From Sphingomonas sp. BT-65 (lineage in GTDB: Bacteria; Pseudomonadota; Alphaproteobacteria; Sphingomonadales; Sphingomonadaceae), in NCBI RefSeq assembly GCF_026107375.2, contig NZ_JAPCIA010000001.1, positions 1,054,001-1,118,000 on the forward strand: DNA of 64,000 bases, given 5' to 3'. Below, in pieces: positions 16,624 to 28,346 of the stretch. The position numbers were made by a program, and so were the translations under genes. Each line of letters starts with the position of its first letter. The first letter of the stretch is position 1. The notes below the pieces were generated by a model. It made no database searches. It saw nothing but the letters and a program-made list of their open reading frames with translations, and was not told the origin of the DNA.

Positions 16624-18189
16624 TTATGGCAGCGATGGTTGAGGGTCCGCTTCCCTTAGACCAGCGTTGATAAATTCTTTGAGATCACCGAACCCGAAAA
16701 CATCGTTGGTCACGTCCAGTTTTTCGAGCGCCGTCTTGTAATGCGTTTCAATCTCCGCGGGCGCTCGGGCATCCGCTGTTCGTTCAATATGGACATCCAA
16801 AATTCGCGCCGCTCCTAGGAACAGTTCGCGCTGTCCATCTACCTCCTTCTGATACGGCACCGGGCGTTGCGCCAGCACCGTCAATGTCCAGTCGCCGACT
16901 GAGGTAATGATAAATCCGAGAGCCGATGCGAACACCGGCGGACATTCCGGCGCGGGATTGAAAACAATCCGAACGGCGCGGTCACTGGCCAAAGCTGCAA
17001 GGTACTCTAGATCGACAGATGCAGCGCCGATGTCTTGCACAGAAACCGGTATATCGCTCATCATCGCAGCCGAGCACAATTGCCGCAGCAGTCGGGCCGC
17101 ATGACCCACACGAAGCCACCATTCTCTACCCGAGGTTTCAGAAGAAATATCTAAATGACCGAGACCAATCCGGTTTCCATCCATCATTAGCAGAAGGTCA
17201 ATAGGACCGTCCTCACCCCACTGCTGTAGAGTTCCAAACATCTCGGCATCTGCTAGTGACGACTTCTCCGGCAAAATCGTCGCATTGGCACGACTTATGC
17301 CGTTACCACGGACGATTTCCAAGCAACCAGCAACAACCCGAACTCGAAAGAGACCTCCGTTGCCATCGGGCAATTGAGCTTTTGTCACTACAGCGGGGAT
17401 AATGCGCTCCTCCCCTTTGCCGCTACGCATCCGCAAAGTAGCTGAACTCGAATGAGGCTCTACGTAGAGTTTTGCCGGCCCCTCCGTGATTTCCTTGTCG
17501 CCAGCCGGGATTCCAAACCTCTCTGACGTAAATTCAAACCTGACAAGATCGAGACTTTCACGACGGCCCAGTAGAAAATCAAAAAAATCATCGTCGGTTT
17601 CAATCTCGAAAGTCACCTTCGCCGTGCCACGGCCATTCTCAAAACCTACGGTGTCAACGATTTTGCGTTTGGCTGCCGCGTAGTCCGCACCGGCGCCGTC
17701 AATCTCCAATTTGATAAACGGCAGCAAGTCAGAAGTGTGGTTGCTTTGATCGGCGAAGTTAATCGTAATCGACTGCCTATGAGTTGCTCTTTTACGCTGG
17801 CTATCGGCGATCCGGCCTGCCTTTAAAGCTTCGATGATAAACTCGGTCCAGACATGCCGGATGAAAATGCGCGGTTCACTGCCGCGCTTTGCGTGGATCA
17901 GCACAAGGAAAAATGGCTGGGGCGACTTCGCCATCCGGAGCGCGTTGGATAGCTTAAGTTTACAAGACATTGTCCTGTAATTACGTGTTGTCTTTACCTG
18001 AACCAACGCGGACCGGTGTGCCGGATGCATATCGAGCGGTGTGTTTGGCTTCTCTTCCGGTGGAAACTCTATAAAGAAATCCCACCCGTAATCGTCATCA
18101 TAAGCCTTGTGACAGGTGACATCATAGTCGATGCAACGGTCACGAAAGACGCTTTCGCCTTTTCTGCCTGTGGTGGTGGTTTCTTTCAT
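16624..18189 (-). CDS. DUF4365-like protein with PD-(D/E)XK nuclease-type N-terminus
   Basis: A 521-residue protein of unknown function. Residues 1-130 resemble DUF4365: G-x2-GE at the start (E12), D37 in YGWDFFIEF and QVKTT (Q64, K66), together a PD-(D/E)XK-type nuclease core. The remaining 390 residues are a mixed alpha/beta region that I do not recognise. The gene is clearly lower in GC than its neighbours, with AT-rich codons, and sits beside a toxin-antitoxin pair. This suggests horizontal acquisition and a possible role in defence against foreign DNA. Catalysis and defence are inference. Confidence 0.72.
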   Translation of the reverse strand: MKETTTTGRKGESVFRDRCIDYDVTCHKAYDDDYGWDFFIEFPPEEKPNTPLDMHPAHRSALVQVKTTRNYRTMSCKLKLSNALRMAKSPQPFFLVLIHAKRGSEPRIFIRHVWTEFIIEALKAGRIADSQRKRATHRQSITINFADQSNHTSDLLPFIKLEIDGAGADYAAAKRKIVDTVGFENGRGTAKVTFEIETDDDFFDFLLGRRESLDLVRFEFTSERFGIPAGDKEITEGPAKLYVEPHSSSATLRMRSGKGEERIIPAVVTKAQLPDGNGGLFRVRVVAGCLEIVRGNGISRANATILPEKSSLADAEMFGTLQQWGEDGPIDLLLMMDGNRIGLGHLDISSETSGREWWLRVGHAARLLRQLCSAAMMSDIPVSVQDIGAASVDLEYLAALASDRAVRIVFNPAPECPPVFASALGFIITSVGDWTLTVLAQRPVPYQKEVDGQRELFLGAARILDVHIERTADARAPAEIETHYKTALEKLDVTNDVFGFGDLKEFINAGLREADPQPSLP

Positions 18190-18265
18190 ATTGCAGATTC
18201 TCGGACATCAGAGCTTTAAGAAGCGCGGATTCACAAGTTACTTAGCTGTTCTAAGCGAGAGAAGA

Positions 18266-21304
<3,039 letters not shown>

Positions 21305-21607
21305 TCGCTTACGCTCTGCTTCTGGATGTGAGTCAGCATAGTGGGTGAGTTCTAGCTTTGTTCTTGATGGGAAGCTAGAGGGGAGATAGGGGCACGGACG
21401 CGCGGATGCGAGGGGCAAGAGATGGCCCGGCGCCAATCCCGGACATTCGCTGAAAGGTTCGACCGGCACGGTTGCAGGTCATCTGGCCGGTTCGCCCGTC
21501 CGCCGCGCCGGCTCTGAATCGAGGAGTGCTTGCCATCGAGAAGCGAGGCGGGCACCCTCCGCCAGACGGCGGACATCAGCAACAAAGGGCTCCTACGCGT
21601 GCGATTC
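21305..21607. other. Divergent intergenic region between uvrA and the DUF1080 gene
   Basis: About 300 bases without a supported gene. The left part holds the uvrA promoter region and its SOS box (21349-21363). From 21370 on I see no tRNA, repeat or conserved site. A TTG at 21530 behind GAGGAG is an alternative start for the DUF1080 gene. Confidence 0.6.
21349..21363 (-). promoter_or_regulatory. SOS (LexA) box of uvrA
   Basis: A perfect GTTC-N7-GTTC (spacer TAGCTTT) 45 bases upstream of the uvrA start codon. uvrA is a classical LexA target in alphaproteobacteria, so this box and its position are well supported. Confidence 0.88.
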
Positions 21608-22363
21608 ATGATTGTACCTCTGTTGGCGCTGCTCGGCGCCGCGCCCGCGCCCGAGGCCCGGTGGGAGCGCATCTTCGACGGCAGGACCCTCACCGGCTGG
21701 ACGCCCAAGATCACCGGCCGCGCCGCGGGCGAGGACCCCCTGGACATGTTCACCGTGCATGAAGGCGCGATCCGGGTCTCGCATGCCAACTACAAGAAGT
21801 TCGAAGGCGAGTTCGGCCATCTCTTCTGGAAGATGCCGCTCAAGGCCTATCGCATCCGCTTCGAATACCGGCTGTTCGGCGATTCCCTGCCGGGCATCCA
21901 AAGCTGGCAGGCCAGCAATTCCGGGCTGATGTTCCATTCGCAGGCGCCGGAGACGATGCGGCGCGATCAACAATTTCCGGTGAGTCTGGAGATGCAACTC
22001 CTCGGGATTCCGCGTCCTGCGCAGGAGCCAACCGGCAACCTCTGCACGCCCGGCACCACCGTTGTGTTCGAGGGCAGGCGCGATCCCCGCCATTGCATCC
22101 TCTCCTCCTCGCCGCTGCTCCCGGTCGGCCGCTGGACCCGCGTCGAACTGGAGGTACTGCCCAATGGCGAGATCACTCATTTCATCGAGGGTAAGCCGGT
22201 GCTGCGCTATTCCGCGGCCGAGCTCGATCCTAAGGACAAGGACGCGCAGCCGCTGATCGCCGCTGCGGGGGGCAAGGTAGAGCTTCGCCAAGGCTATATC
22301 GCGCTGCAGAGCGAGGGCCACCAGATCGAGTTCCGGAACATCGAGCTGCAGCGGCTCGATTGA
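21608..22363 (+). CDS. DUF1080 (3-keto-disaccharide hydrolase-like) secreted protein
   Basis: A 251-residue protein with a short signal peptide (MIVPLLALLGAAPAPEA) and a single DUF1080 domain, a concanavalin-like beta-sandwich. Typical blocks are WERIFDGRTLTGWTPKI near the N-terminus, NSGLMFHSQAPE in the middle, WTRVELEVLPNGEITHFIEG, and the closing HQIEFRNIELQRL. Relatives act on glycans, some as hydrolases of 3-keto-disaccharides. The target here is unknown. The start is the ATG at 21608 because of the signal peptide; GTG 21599 and TTG 21530 are in frame. Confidence 0.85.
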   Translation: MIVPLLALLGAAPAPEARWERIFDGRTLTGWTPKITGRAAGEDPLDMFTVHEGAIRVSHANYKKFEGEFGHLFWKMPLKAYRIRFEYRLFGDSLPGIQSWQASNSGLMFHSQAPETMRRDQQFPVSLEMQLLGIPRPAQEPTGNLCTPGTTVVFEGRRDPRHCILSSSPLLPVGRWTRVELEVLPNGEITHFIEGKPVLRYSAAELDPKDKDAQPLIAAAGGKVELRQGYIALQSEGHQIEFRNIELQRLD

Positions 22364-22375
22364 GGCGCATGCGCC

Positions 22376-23557
22376 CTACCCCGCCGCCCGGCACAGCGCA
22401 TCCGTCGCCAGCGCCATGCGCGACTCCGCCGTCTCGCGGTTGCTCGGGTCGTTGCGCACGCCGCGCGTCTCGGTGTTGAACGCAAGCAATGTGCCGAGGC
22501 GCTGGTCGGGGCACAGGCTGAGATAGGCGCGGAAGCCGTTCTGGTCGCCATTGTGGCCGATGACGCGGATGCCGTCGGTGCGGTCGATGAAGAAGGACAG
22601 GCCGACTTGCGTGGTCGTCGCCATGCGGCCCTGGCTGAAGTCATCGCCCGCGGAGAGCTGGGGGCGCCACATCTCCTCGAGCGAGGCGCGCTTGAGGATC
22701 AGGTCGTATTCGGCCTGGCGCGCCGGGTCGCCAAGCAGGAACGCGACGTATCGCGCCATGTCGGGCATCGGCGCATTGAGGCCGCCGTTGGAGACCGTCA
22801 CGCCGGTGTCGGCGTCGAACGGCGCGGCGGTGCGCTCGTCGTTGCGGATATAATAGCTGTGCGAACGATGGCGGAGCAGGTGCGGCGGGGTGCGGTCGAA
22901 ATAGCTGGCGTGCATGCCGAGCGGCTTCAGAATGTTCTTGTCGATATAGACTTCGTAATCCTCGCCCGAGAGGCGCTCGATCACCTGCCCCAGATAGACG
23001 ATGCCGGGATTGGAATAGCTGAAGCGGCTGCCGGGTTTGAACTGGACTTCGGTATAAGGGAGCATCGCCTCGAGCTGTTTCCAGCTCGGCGGCTCGAACG
23101 GCTGCCAGTCCTTGTCGCGCCACGGCCAGGTGCCGTTGCGGAAGCCCGCGCTGTGACTCATCAGCTGGCGGATCGTGATCGCGCCGGTGTCGCCGAACGG
23201 GTTGTGGACGCAAGCAAGCTCGGGGACGTATTTCACGATCGGGTCGTCGAGCGACAGCAGCCCGCGCTCGCGCAGCTGCATGATCGCGATACCGGTCATC
23301 GTCTTGGTGATCGACGCCCAGTGATAGATGGTCTGCGCATCGACCGGCACATGGGCGTCGGCATCCTGCTCGCCGAGATGGTCGGCGGCGAGCGTGCGGC
23401 CGTCACGCACGAGGTAGAAGCTGCTGCCGGCGATGTTCGCGCGCTCCACCTCGGCGCGGTGGAGCTTGCGGAAATCGGCAAGGGCACGGTCGAGCGGGGC
23501 ATCCTGCGCGGCGGCGGGCGCAGCGAGCAGCAGAAGGACGGCGACGTGGCGGAGCAT
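22376..23557 (-). CDS. Secreted beta-lactamase-fold serine hydrolase
   Basis: A 393-residue class C-like hydrolase with a clear signal peptide (cleaved after AAAQ, near residue 18). The nucleophile motif is S82-I-T-K85, the second motif Y181-S-N183, and HNGDQNG stands in for the third (KTG-like) motif. It follows the penicillin acylase gene by 14 bases on the same strand, so the two are probably co-transcribed. They may act together on periplasmic amides or peptides. It is unlikely to be a clinical-type beta-lactamase. Confidence 0.9.
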   Translation of the reverse strand: MLRHVAVLLLLAAPAAAQDAPLDRALADFRKLHRAEVERANIAGSSFYLVRDGRTLAADHLGEQDADAHVPVDAQTIYHWASITKTMTGIAIMQLRERGLLSLDDPIVKYVPELACVHNPFGDTGAITIRQLMSHSAGFRNGTWPWRDKDWQPFEPPSWKQLEAMLPYTEVQFKPGSRFSYSNPGIVYLGQVIERLSGEDYEVYIDKNILKPLGMHASYFDRTPPHLLRHRSHSYYIRNDERTAAPFDADTGVTVSNGGLNAPMPDMARYVAFLLGDPARQAEYDLILKRASLEEMWRPQLSAGDDFSQGRMATTTQVGLSFFIDRTDGIRVIGHNGDQNGFRAYLSLCPDQRLGTLLAFNTETRGVRNDPSNRETAESRMALATDALCRAAG

Positions 23558-23571
23558 GGGCCCCTTTCCCC

Positions 23572-25977
23572 TCAGGACGGCTTCAGCGTGGTGCGCGCGG
23601 CTGCGGCCTTATCCACCGCGGCGCGGCTGTAGAGCAAGGGGAGCGTGTCGCCGGCGATCCACGAGCTATATTGGTCGCGATAATGCGGCGAGCGCGGATC
23701 GATCGACTGGCCAGGGATGATCAGGATCCGTGAATTGTCCCACGCGCCGACATCGACCACTTGCTGGTAGCTCGATCCGCCGCCGACGTTCCAGCCCGGG
23801 CCCGAGCCGAGCCAGCGCGCCATCACGGTGAAGCCGTCGCCGCCCGATCCCTGCCCCTCGATCGCCGGGAACGCCTTGGCGATGGCGGGGATCGCCGAGA
23901 GCGGGTGGCGCAGGCGGACCTGGTGGAGCGTGCCCCAGCGCCATGCGGCGGGATCAGGACCGAGCAGCTGCTGCGCCGATGCCCAGCCGGCGACGAGCGC
24001 CGCGTCGAGCAGCGCGTCACGCGCGCCCTGCGGATCGGCGCCGAGCCGCGCGTCGGGCTTGGCGAGCAGGCCGAGCAGGATCGAGGGGGCGATCTCGGTG
24101 ACGAGGTTCTTCGCCTGCGCGGGCACGATCGCGGCGAGCATGCGCTTGGCGAGGTCGCGCCAGACGATCTCGAACAGGGCGGCGGGGGCGCTATCGGCGT
24201 CGAGCCGGGCGTTCCAGCCACGCAGCATGTCGACCGCGGGCTTTGCCGCCGCTGAGGGGTTGCGCGGGAGCAAAGCGAGGAACTGGCGCGCGGGGGTGGA
24301 GAGCGTGTCGTGCTGGAGCGCGACGCTGTCGGCGATGCTGTGCCTGGGCTGGGCCTTGAGCACGTCGGCGATGCGCTCGTAGCGGTACGGATCGCGGAAC
24401 GAGAAGGCCGGGATGCGGTCGCGCGGCCAGTTATCGGGAAGATTGTTCTGGTTGGCCGAGGCGAACCAGCCCTTGGCCGGGTTGTACGCGCTGGGCAGCG
24501 CGCTGAAGTCGCGCATCCCGGTCCAGTCGTGGCTGCCGTCACCGGGCACAGGGAGCAGGCCGTCCCCGGCCTTGCGCACCGGCACGAAGCCGATCACCTG
24601 CCAGCCGGTATTGCCGTCGATATCGGCATAGTGGAAGTTGGTCGGCGACGGGTGGAAGGCGAACGCCTTGCGCAGGCTGGCCCAGTCCTTCGACAGGTTG
24701 ATCGCGATCATCGCGAAGCAATCGGCGGCGCCCGGCTGCATCGCAACGGTGGTGAGCACGCTGGCGCGGCGGCGGGCGGGATCGTGCGCGATCACCGGGC
24801 CCTGCACGGCATAGCGATGCGTCACCATCTCGGCGGCGCCGCCCTTGACCGGGATCGTCTCCTGCACCGTCTCGAAGCGCTTCCAGCCGCCCCCGTGACG
24901 ATATTGCTCGGGGTCCTCGGGGTGGAGCTCGAGGATGAACAGGTCGCTCTGGTCGATATGGAAATTGGTGCGGCCGAAGGCGAAGCGGTCGGTGTGCCCC
25001 TGCATGATGCCGGGCAGGCCGGGCGAACCGCCGCCGATCACGTCGAGGCCGGGCGCGGTCAGGTGCGCGACGTGGCGCGGGCTGAAGCCGCCGATGCCGA
25101 GATGCGGATCGTTGGCGAGGATCGGGCGACCGGTGGCGCTGCGCGACGGCGCGATCGTCCAGGCGTTGCTGCCGGCGTTGCCCCGATCCGCGGACGTAGC
25201 GCGATCGAGCGAGGAGACGCGGGGCGCGGGCGCGGCGGGATCGGCCGCGGGCGGCTCCCCGCCAAAGGGCAGCCGGCCGATGCGGAGCACGCCGAGATCG
25301 GCGTCGGTGACCGCGGCGGCGTCGAGCCCCTTGGGCACGGTCATCTTCCACGCCGGGCGCAGCGGCGCGACGATCGCGTCGAGATCGAGCAGGCCGAGCG
25401 CGGCGAGCTGGGCGCGGCGGACGCTGTCATCGGTATTGCCCTCCGACGCCTCGCGCTGGCGCACCAGATTCTCGAAGTCCCATTTGAGCGGGGCGATGCC
25501 GAGGATGCCGTATTCGAGCGGGAGCTGCGCAGGGTCGGCGGTCACCTCGTCGATGCGCGCGTTGATCCCGGCGACATAGGCGCGGGCGCAGGCGAGGACG
25601 CCGGCGGGGATGCGCGCCAGCTCGGCATCGAGATCGCCGCGGAAGCGGAACAGGCGTGCGACCGCGTCGTGCTTCGCGAATTTGGGGCCGAACGCCTCGG
25701 CGAGGCGGCCAAGGTCGCGGCGATAGGCGAGGTCGATCTGGAACAGCCGGTCGCGCGCGACGACATAGCCCTGACCGAAGAACGCGTCGGGGATGGCCGC
25801 GGCGCGGATATGCGGAATGCCGAATTGGTCGTCGACGATCTCGATGGGTGCGCTGAGGCCTGCGACGGTCCGGTTGCTTGCAACGGTCATCGGACGAACC
25901 CGTATCGATGCGCCGGCAGCCGGAACCGCGGCCAGCGTGGCAGCCGAACCCAGCAGGAATCCACGACGGTTGAACAT
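23572..25977 (-). CDS. Penicillin acylase family (Ntn-hydrolase) protein
   Basis: An 801-residue precursor of the penicillin G acylase/acyl-homoserine-lactone acylase family. A twin-arginine-like signal (NRRGFLLG, residues 3-10) directs export. The alpha chain carries FGIPHIRAA and FFGQGYVVARDRLFQ. The autocatalytic Ser, S270 in GNAGSNAW, begins the beta chain, and NDPHLGI follows. A homologous family cleaves AHL signals, cephalosporins or other amides; the substrate cannot be told. I started at ATG 25977 behind a GGGGG ribosome site, and an open frame continues to 26142 without homology. Confidence 0.92.
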   Translation of the reverse strand: MFNRRGFLLGSAATLAAVPAAGASIRVRPMTVASNRTVAGLSAPIEIVDDQFGIPHIRAAAIPDAFFGQGYVVARDRLFQIDLAYRRDLGRLAEAFGPKFAKHDAVARLFRFRGDLDAELARIPAGVLACARAYVAGINARIDEVTADPAQLPLEYGILGIAPLKWDFENLVRQREASEGNTDDSVRRAQLAALGLLDLDAIVAPLRPAWKMTVPKGLDAAAVTDADLGVLRIGRLPFGGEPPAADPAAPAPRVSSLDRATSADRGNAGSNAWTIAPSRSATGRPILANDPHLGIGGFSPRHVAHLTAPGLDVIGGGSPGLPGIMQGHTDRFAFGRTNFHIDQSDLFILELHPEDPEQYRHGGGWKRFETVQETIPVKGGAAEMVTHRYAVQGPVIAHDPARRRASVLTTVAMQPGAADCFAMIAINLSKDWASLRKAFAFHPSPTNFHYADIDGNTGWQVIGFVPVRKAGDGLLPVPGDGSHDWTGMRDFSALPSAYNPAKGWFASANQNNLPDNWPRDRIPAFSFRDPYRYERIADVLKAQPRHSIADSVALQHDTLSTPARQFLALLPRNPSAAAKPAVDMLRGWNARLDADSAPAALFEIVWRDLAKRMLAAIVPAQAKNLVTEIAPSILLGLLAKPDARLGADPQGARDALLDAALVAGWASAQQLLGPDPAAWRWGTLHQVRLRHPLSAIPAIAKAFPAIEGQGSGGDGFTVMARWLGSGPGWNVGGGSSYQQVVDVGAWDNSRILIIPGQSIDPRSPHYRDQYSSWIAGDTLPLLYSRAAVDKAAAARTTLKPS

Positions 25978-26218
25978 CGGCAAATCCCCCACTGCCTCGG
26001 CCTGGACGCGGAAACTGGCGTCGCGCACCGGCGGTGTCCATGCCGCAAGCATGGGACGGGAATAGACGGCGGTTATAGGGTGGCGAAGAAATCGCGCCGG
26101 TCGCCCGGCTCGCGCCACCGCAAGCGCGGGCACGCTGCACAATCACTGTCACATTCGCCGACTAACCGGCCTCGACTCGCCGTTAGCGCTCCCCTCCGGA
26201 GCCGCGCGCGGCGGCACC

Positions 26219-26851
26219 ATGCGGGGACGGGTGATGCACGCGATCGATCGGGACCGGACGCGATGGTTCCTCCGCAACATCCTGCCGCACGAGCAGGCGC
26301 TGCGGACCTGGCTCACGCGCCGCCAGCCGATGGGCCTCGACGTCGACGACATCATCCAGGAGGCCTATGCCATCCTCGCCGATCTCGAGACGGTCGAGGA
26401 GATTCGCTTCCCCCGCGCGTATCTGTTCCAGGTCGCGCGCTCGGTGATCACCAAGCATGTGCGGCGCGCCCGGGTGGTGTCGATCCGCACGATGGACGAC
26501 CTCACCGAACTGGAACACGCCGACGACCGTCCGTCGCCCGAATGCATCGCGATCGACCGCGACCAGCTGCGGCGGCTGGCCGAGGCGATCGGCGCGATGC
26601 CCGACCGCACGCAGGAGGCGTTCATGCTGCGCCGCGTCGAGGGCCTGCCGCAGCGCGAGATCGCCGCGCGCATGGCGATTTCCGAGAATACCGTGGAAAA
26701 ACACATCTCGCGCGGGCTCCGTTTTCTCGTCGATTGGTTTGGTCATGGCGGAAATGCTCTGGCAGAAGCCTCTAGGGTCCAAACCCGACCAGGACGTGGG
26801 CATGACAGTGGCGAAAAAAGTCTGTGGCAAGGCGGTCGCGAAGGCAGGTAG
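26219..26851 (+). CDS. FecI-like ECF sigma factor with repeat-derived C-terminus
   Basis: A 210-residue ECF sigma factor. Region 2 includes DVDDIIQEAYAIL and FPRAYLFQVARSVITKHVRR. Region 4 is LPQREIAARMAISENTVEKHISRGL. It resembles FecI types that are activated by a FecR anti-sigma and an outer-membrane receptor, and both are encoded downstream in order. The last 26 residues (from about 26773) are encoded by the inverted-repeat element at 26775-27041 and have no counterpart in the family, so the natural stop has been replaced. A second in-frame ATG at 26234 is possible. Confidence 0.88.
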   Translation: MRGRVMHAIDRDRTRWFLRNILPHEQALRTWLTRRQPMGLDVDDIIQEAYAILADLETVEEIRFPRAYLFQVARSVITKHVRRARVVSIRTMDDLTELEHADDRPSPECIAIDRDQLRRLAEAIGAMPDRTQEAFMLRRVEGLPQREIAARMAISENTVEKHISRGLRFLVDWFGHGGNALAEASRVQTRPGRGHDSGEKSLWQGGREGR

Positions 26852-27041
26852 CGGTGCTACCTGACAAGCGACCAACGCAGTCCGCAGGGTTTTTTCGCCC
26901 TGCCCCTTCGGGGTGACGATCTGCAGGCCCGTGGCTGCGTCGCGAAATCTCGACGGGCCAACCGGCCCGCCTTCGTTTCCGCTCCTTGCCACGAACCCGC
27001 AGATCGTCATCATGCTCCACGTCCTGGTCGGGTTTGGACCC
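26775..27041. repeat. Structured 267-bp element with terminal inverted repeats between fecI and fecR
   Basis: The terminal arms (26775-26805 and 27010-27041) are inverted copies matching at all but one indel position. Inside are two further hairpins. Arm A (26810-26899) is nested: GGCGAAAAAA with TTTTTTCGCC, GGTCGC with GCGACC, CAGGTAGC with GCTACCTG. Arm B (26914-27009) pairs TGACGATCTGC with GCAGATCGTCA, CGTGGC with GCCACG and CGGGCC with GGCCCG. The whole would fold as a three-way junction in DNA or RNA. There is no transposase. It overlaps the end of the sigma gene and ends 32 bases before fecR. It is a MITE-like or RNA-forming element. Confidence 0.85.
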
Positions 27042-27073
27042 TTGGGTGAGAGATTCGGAGATTGCTTCCAGAG

Positions 27074-28060
27074 ATGACCGAGCGCGAATCCAGTCGGTAC
27101 ATTGACGCGACGGCTGCCGACTGGATTGCGCGGCTCGACCGCGGGCCGCTCTCACAAGAGGAAGCACAGGCGCTCGAAGCGTGGCTGGACGGCGATCCGC
27201 GGCGGCGCGGCGCATTGCTGCGTGCCGACGCGCTGTCGCTGCTGAGCGAGTCCGCGGGTGCGCTCGGGTCGCAATTCGATCCCGCGCACTTCGCGCCGCC
27301 CGCACCGCCGCCATCCGTGCCAACGGTCTCGCGGCGCAAGCTGCTCGCCTGGACCGGCGCGGGCGGGCTGGCCGCGGCGTCGATCGGCGTGCTGGCGATC
27401 GGCATCCAACCCGCCGCGGCGATCACCACCGGGCTCGGCGAGGTGCGGCTGGTCACGCTCGACGACGGCTCGACCGTGATGCTCAACACCCAGAGCAGCA
27501 TGCGGGTGCGCTATGGCGATCGCGTGCGCCGGGTCGAGCTGCTCTATGGCGAGGCCTATTTCACCGTGGTGCCGGACCAGCGCCGGCCATTCGTGGTCGA
27601 CCTGCCCGGCCAGCCGCTGCGCGCCGCGCGCGGGACGTTCCGCGTGCGCAAGCTCGAGGGCAAGCCGGTCGACATCCTGGTCGACCAGGGCGGGGTGTCG
27701 CTGGGCGCGGCGGGAACCGCGGACGCGGTGTTCCTGCGCCCCAACATGCGGCTGACTTTGCCCGAGGCGGCGAGCGCCCCCCTCCCGGCGCCGGAGACGC
27801 TCTCGGCCGACCATGTCTCGCGCGCGCTGGCGTGGCGCGAGGGCAAGATCGCGTTCGAGGGCGAGCGGCTCGACGAGGCGGCGGCGGAGTTCGCGCGCTA
27901 CAGCAAGACGCGGATCGAGATCCGCGATCCCGCGCTGGCGAGCGAGCCGGTCACCGGGCTGTTCGCAGCGAGCGACCCGGCGGGCTTCGGCCGGGCGGTC
28001 GCCAGCGTGTTCGACGCGCGGGTCGAGCAGCAGGGCGACGCAGTGATCCTGACGCGGTAG
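27074..28060 (+). CDS. FecR-family anti-sigma factor/signal transducer
   Basis: A 328-residue inner-membrane regulator. The cytoplasmic part (about 1-85) binds the sigma factor and has the conserved WIARLDRG near residue 20. One transmembrane helix runs about 90-115 (LLAWTGAGGLAAASIGVLAIG). The periplasmic FecR domain has EVRLVTLDDGSTVMLN and YGEAYFTV, typical of the family. A C-terminal STN-like receptor-contact region follows. The start is ATG 27074; a TTG at 27062 is in frame. It lies between the ECF sigma gene and a TonB receptor with an STN domain, the standard surface-signalling order. Confidence 0.92.
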   Translation: MTERESSRYIDATAADWIARLDRGPLSQEEAQALEAWLDGDPRRRGALLRADALSLLSESAGALGSQFDPAHFAPPAPPPSVPTVSRRKLLAWTGAGGLAAASIGVLAIGIQPAAAITTGLGEVRLVTLDDGSTVMLNTQSSMRVRYGDRVRRVELLYGEAYFTVVPDQRRPFVVDLPGQPLRAARGTFRVRKLEGKPVDILVDQGGVSLGAAGTADAVFLRPNMRLTLPEAASAPLPAPETLSADHVSRALAWREGKIAFEGERLDEAAAEFARYSKTRIEIRDPALASEPVTGLFAASDPAGFGRAVASVFDARVEQQGDAVILTR

Positions 28061-28080
28061 GGCTACTCGACGTTCGGCCA

Positions 28081-28212
28081 TTCCTCCCCCGGAGGGGGAG
28101 GTGGCAGCGCGTCGCGCTGACGGAGGGGTAATCTCCACCAATGAGCCGGTTCGTGTGTGGAGATTACCCCTCCACCAGCTTCGCTGGTCCCCCTCCCCCT
28201 CCGGGGGAGGAA
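28081..28212. repeat. Long palindromic intergenic repeat between fecR and the TonB receptor
   Basis: A 132-base inverted repeat whose halves both read TTCCTCCCCCGGAGGGGGAG from the outside and GGAGGGGTAATCTCCAC towards the centre. Each half contains its own hairpin. The two inner segments (GCAGCGCGTCGCGCTG and ACCAGCGAAGCTGGT) differ in sequence but keep pairing potential. It resembles repetitive extragenic palindromes. It lies in the fecR-receptor leader and could terminate or stabilise the transcript. Confidence 0.8.
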
Positions 28213-28346
28213 CTATAGAAGCTCAAATCCTCGCTGGTCCTAGGCCTTGCCCATAAATTTTTTGCGGACCGGGGGCGGCAACCGCCGCGCCGGGACTCTC
28301 AGCCTCCGAACGGGGCGGCGATCGCCGCAAGCAAAGGGGCCAGAGC

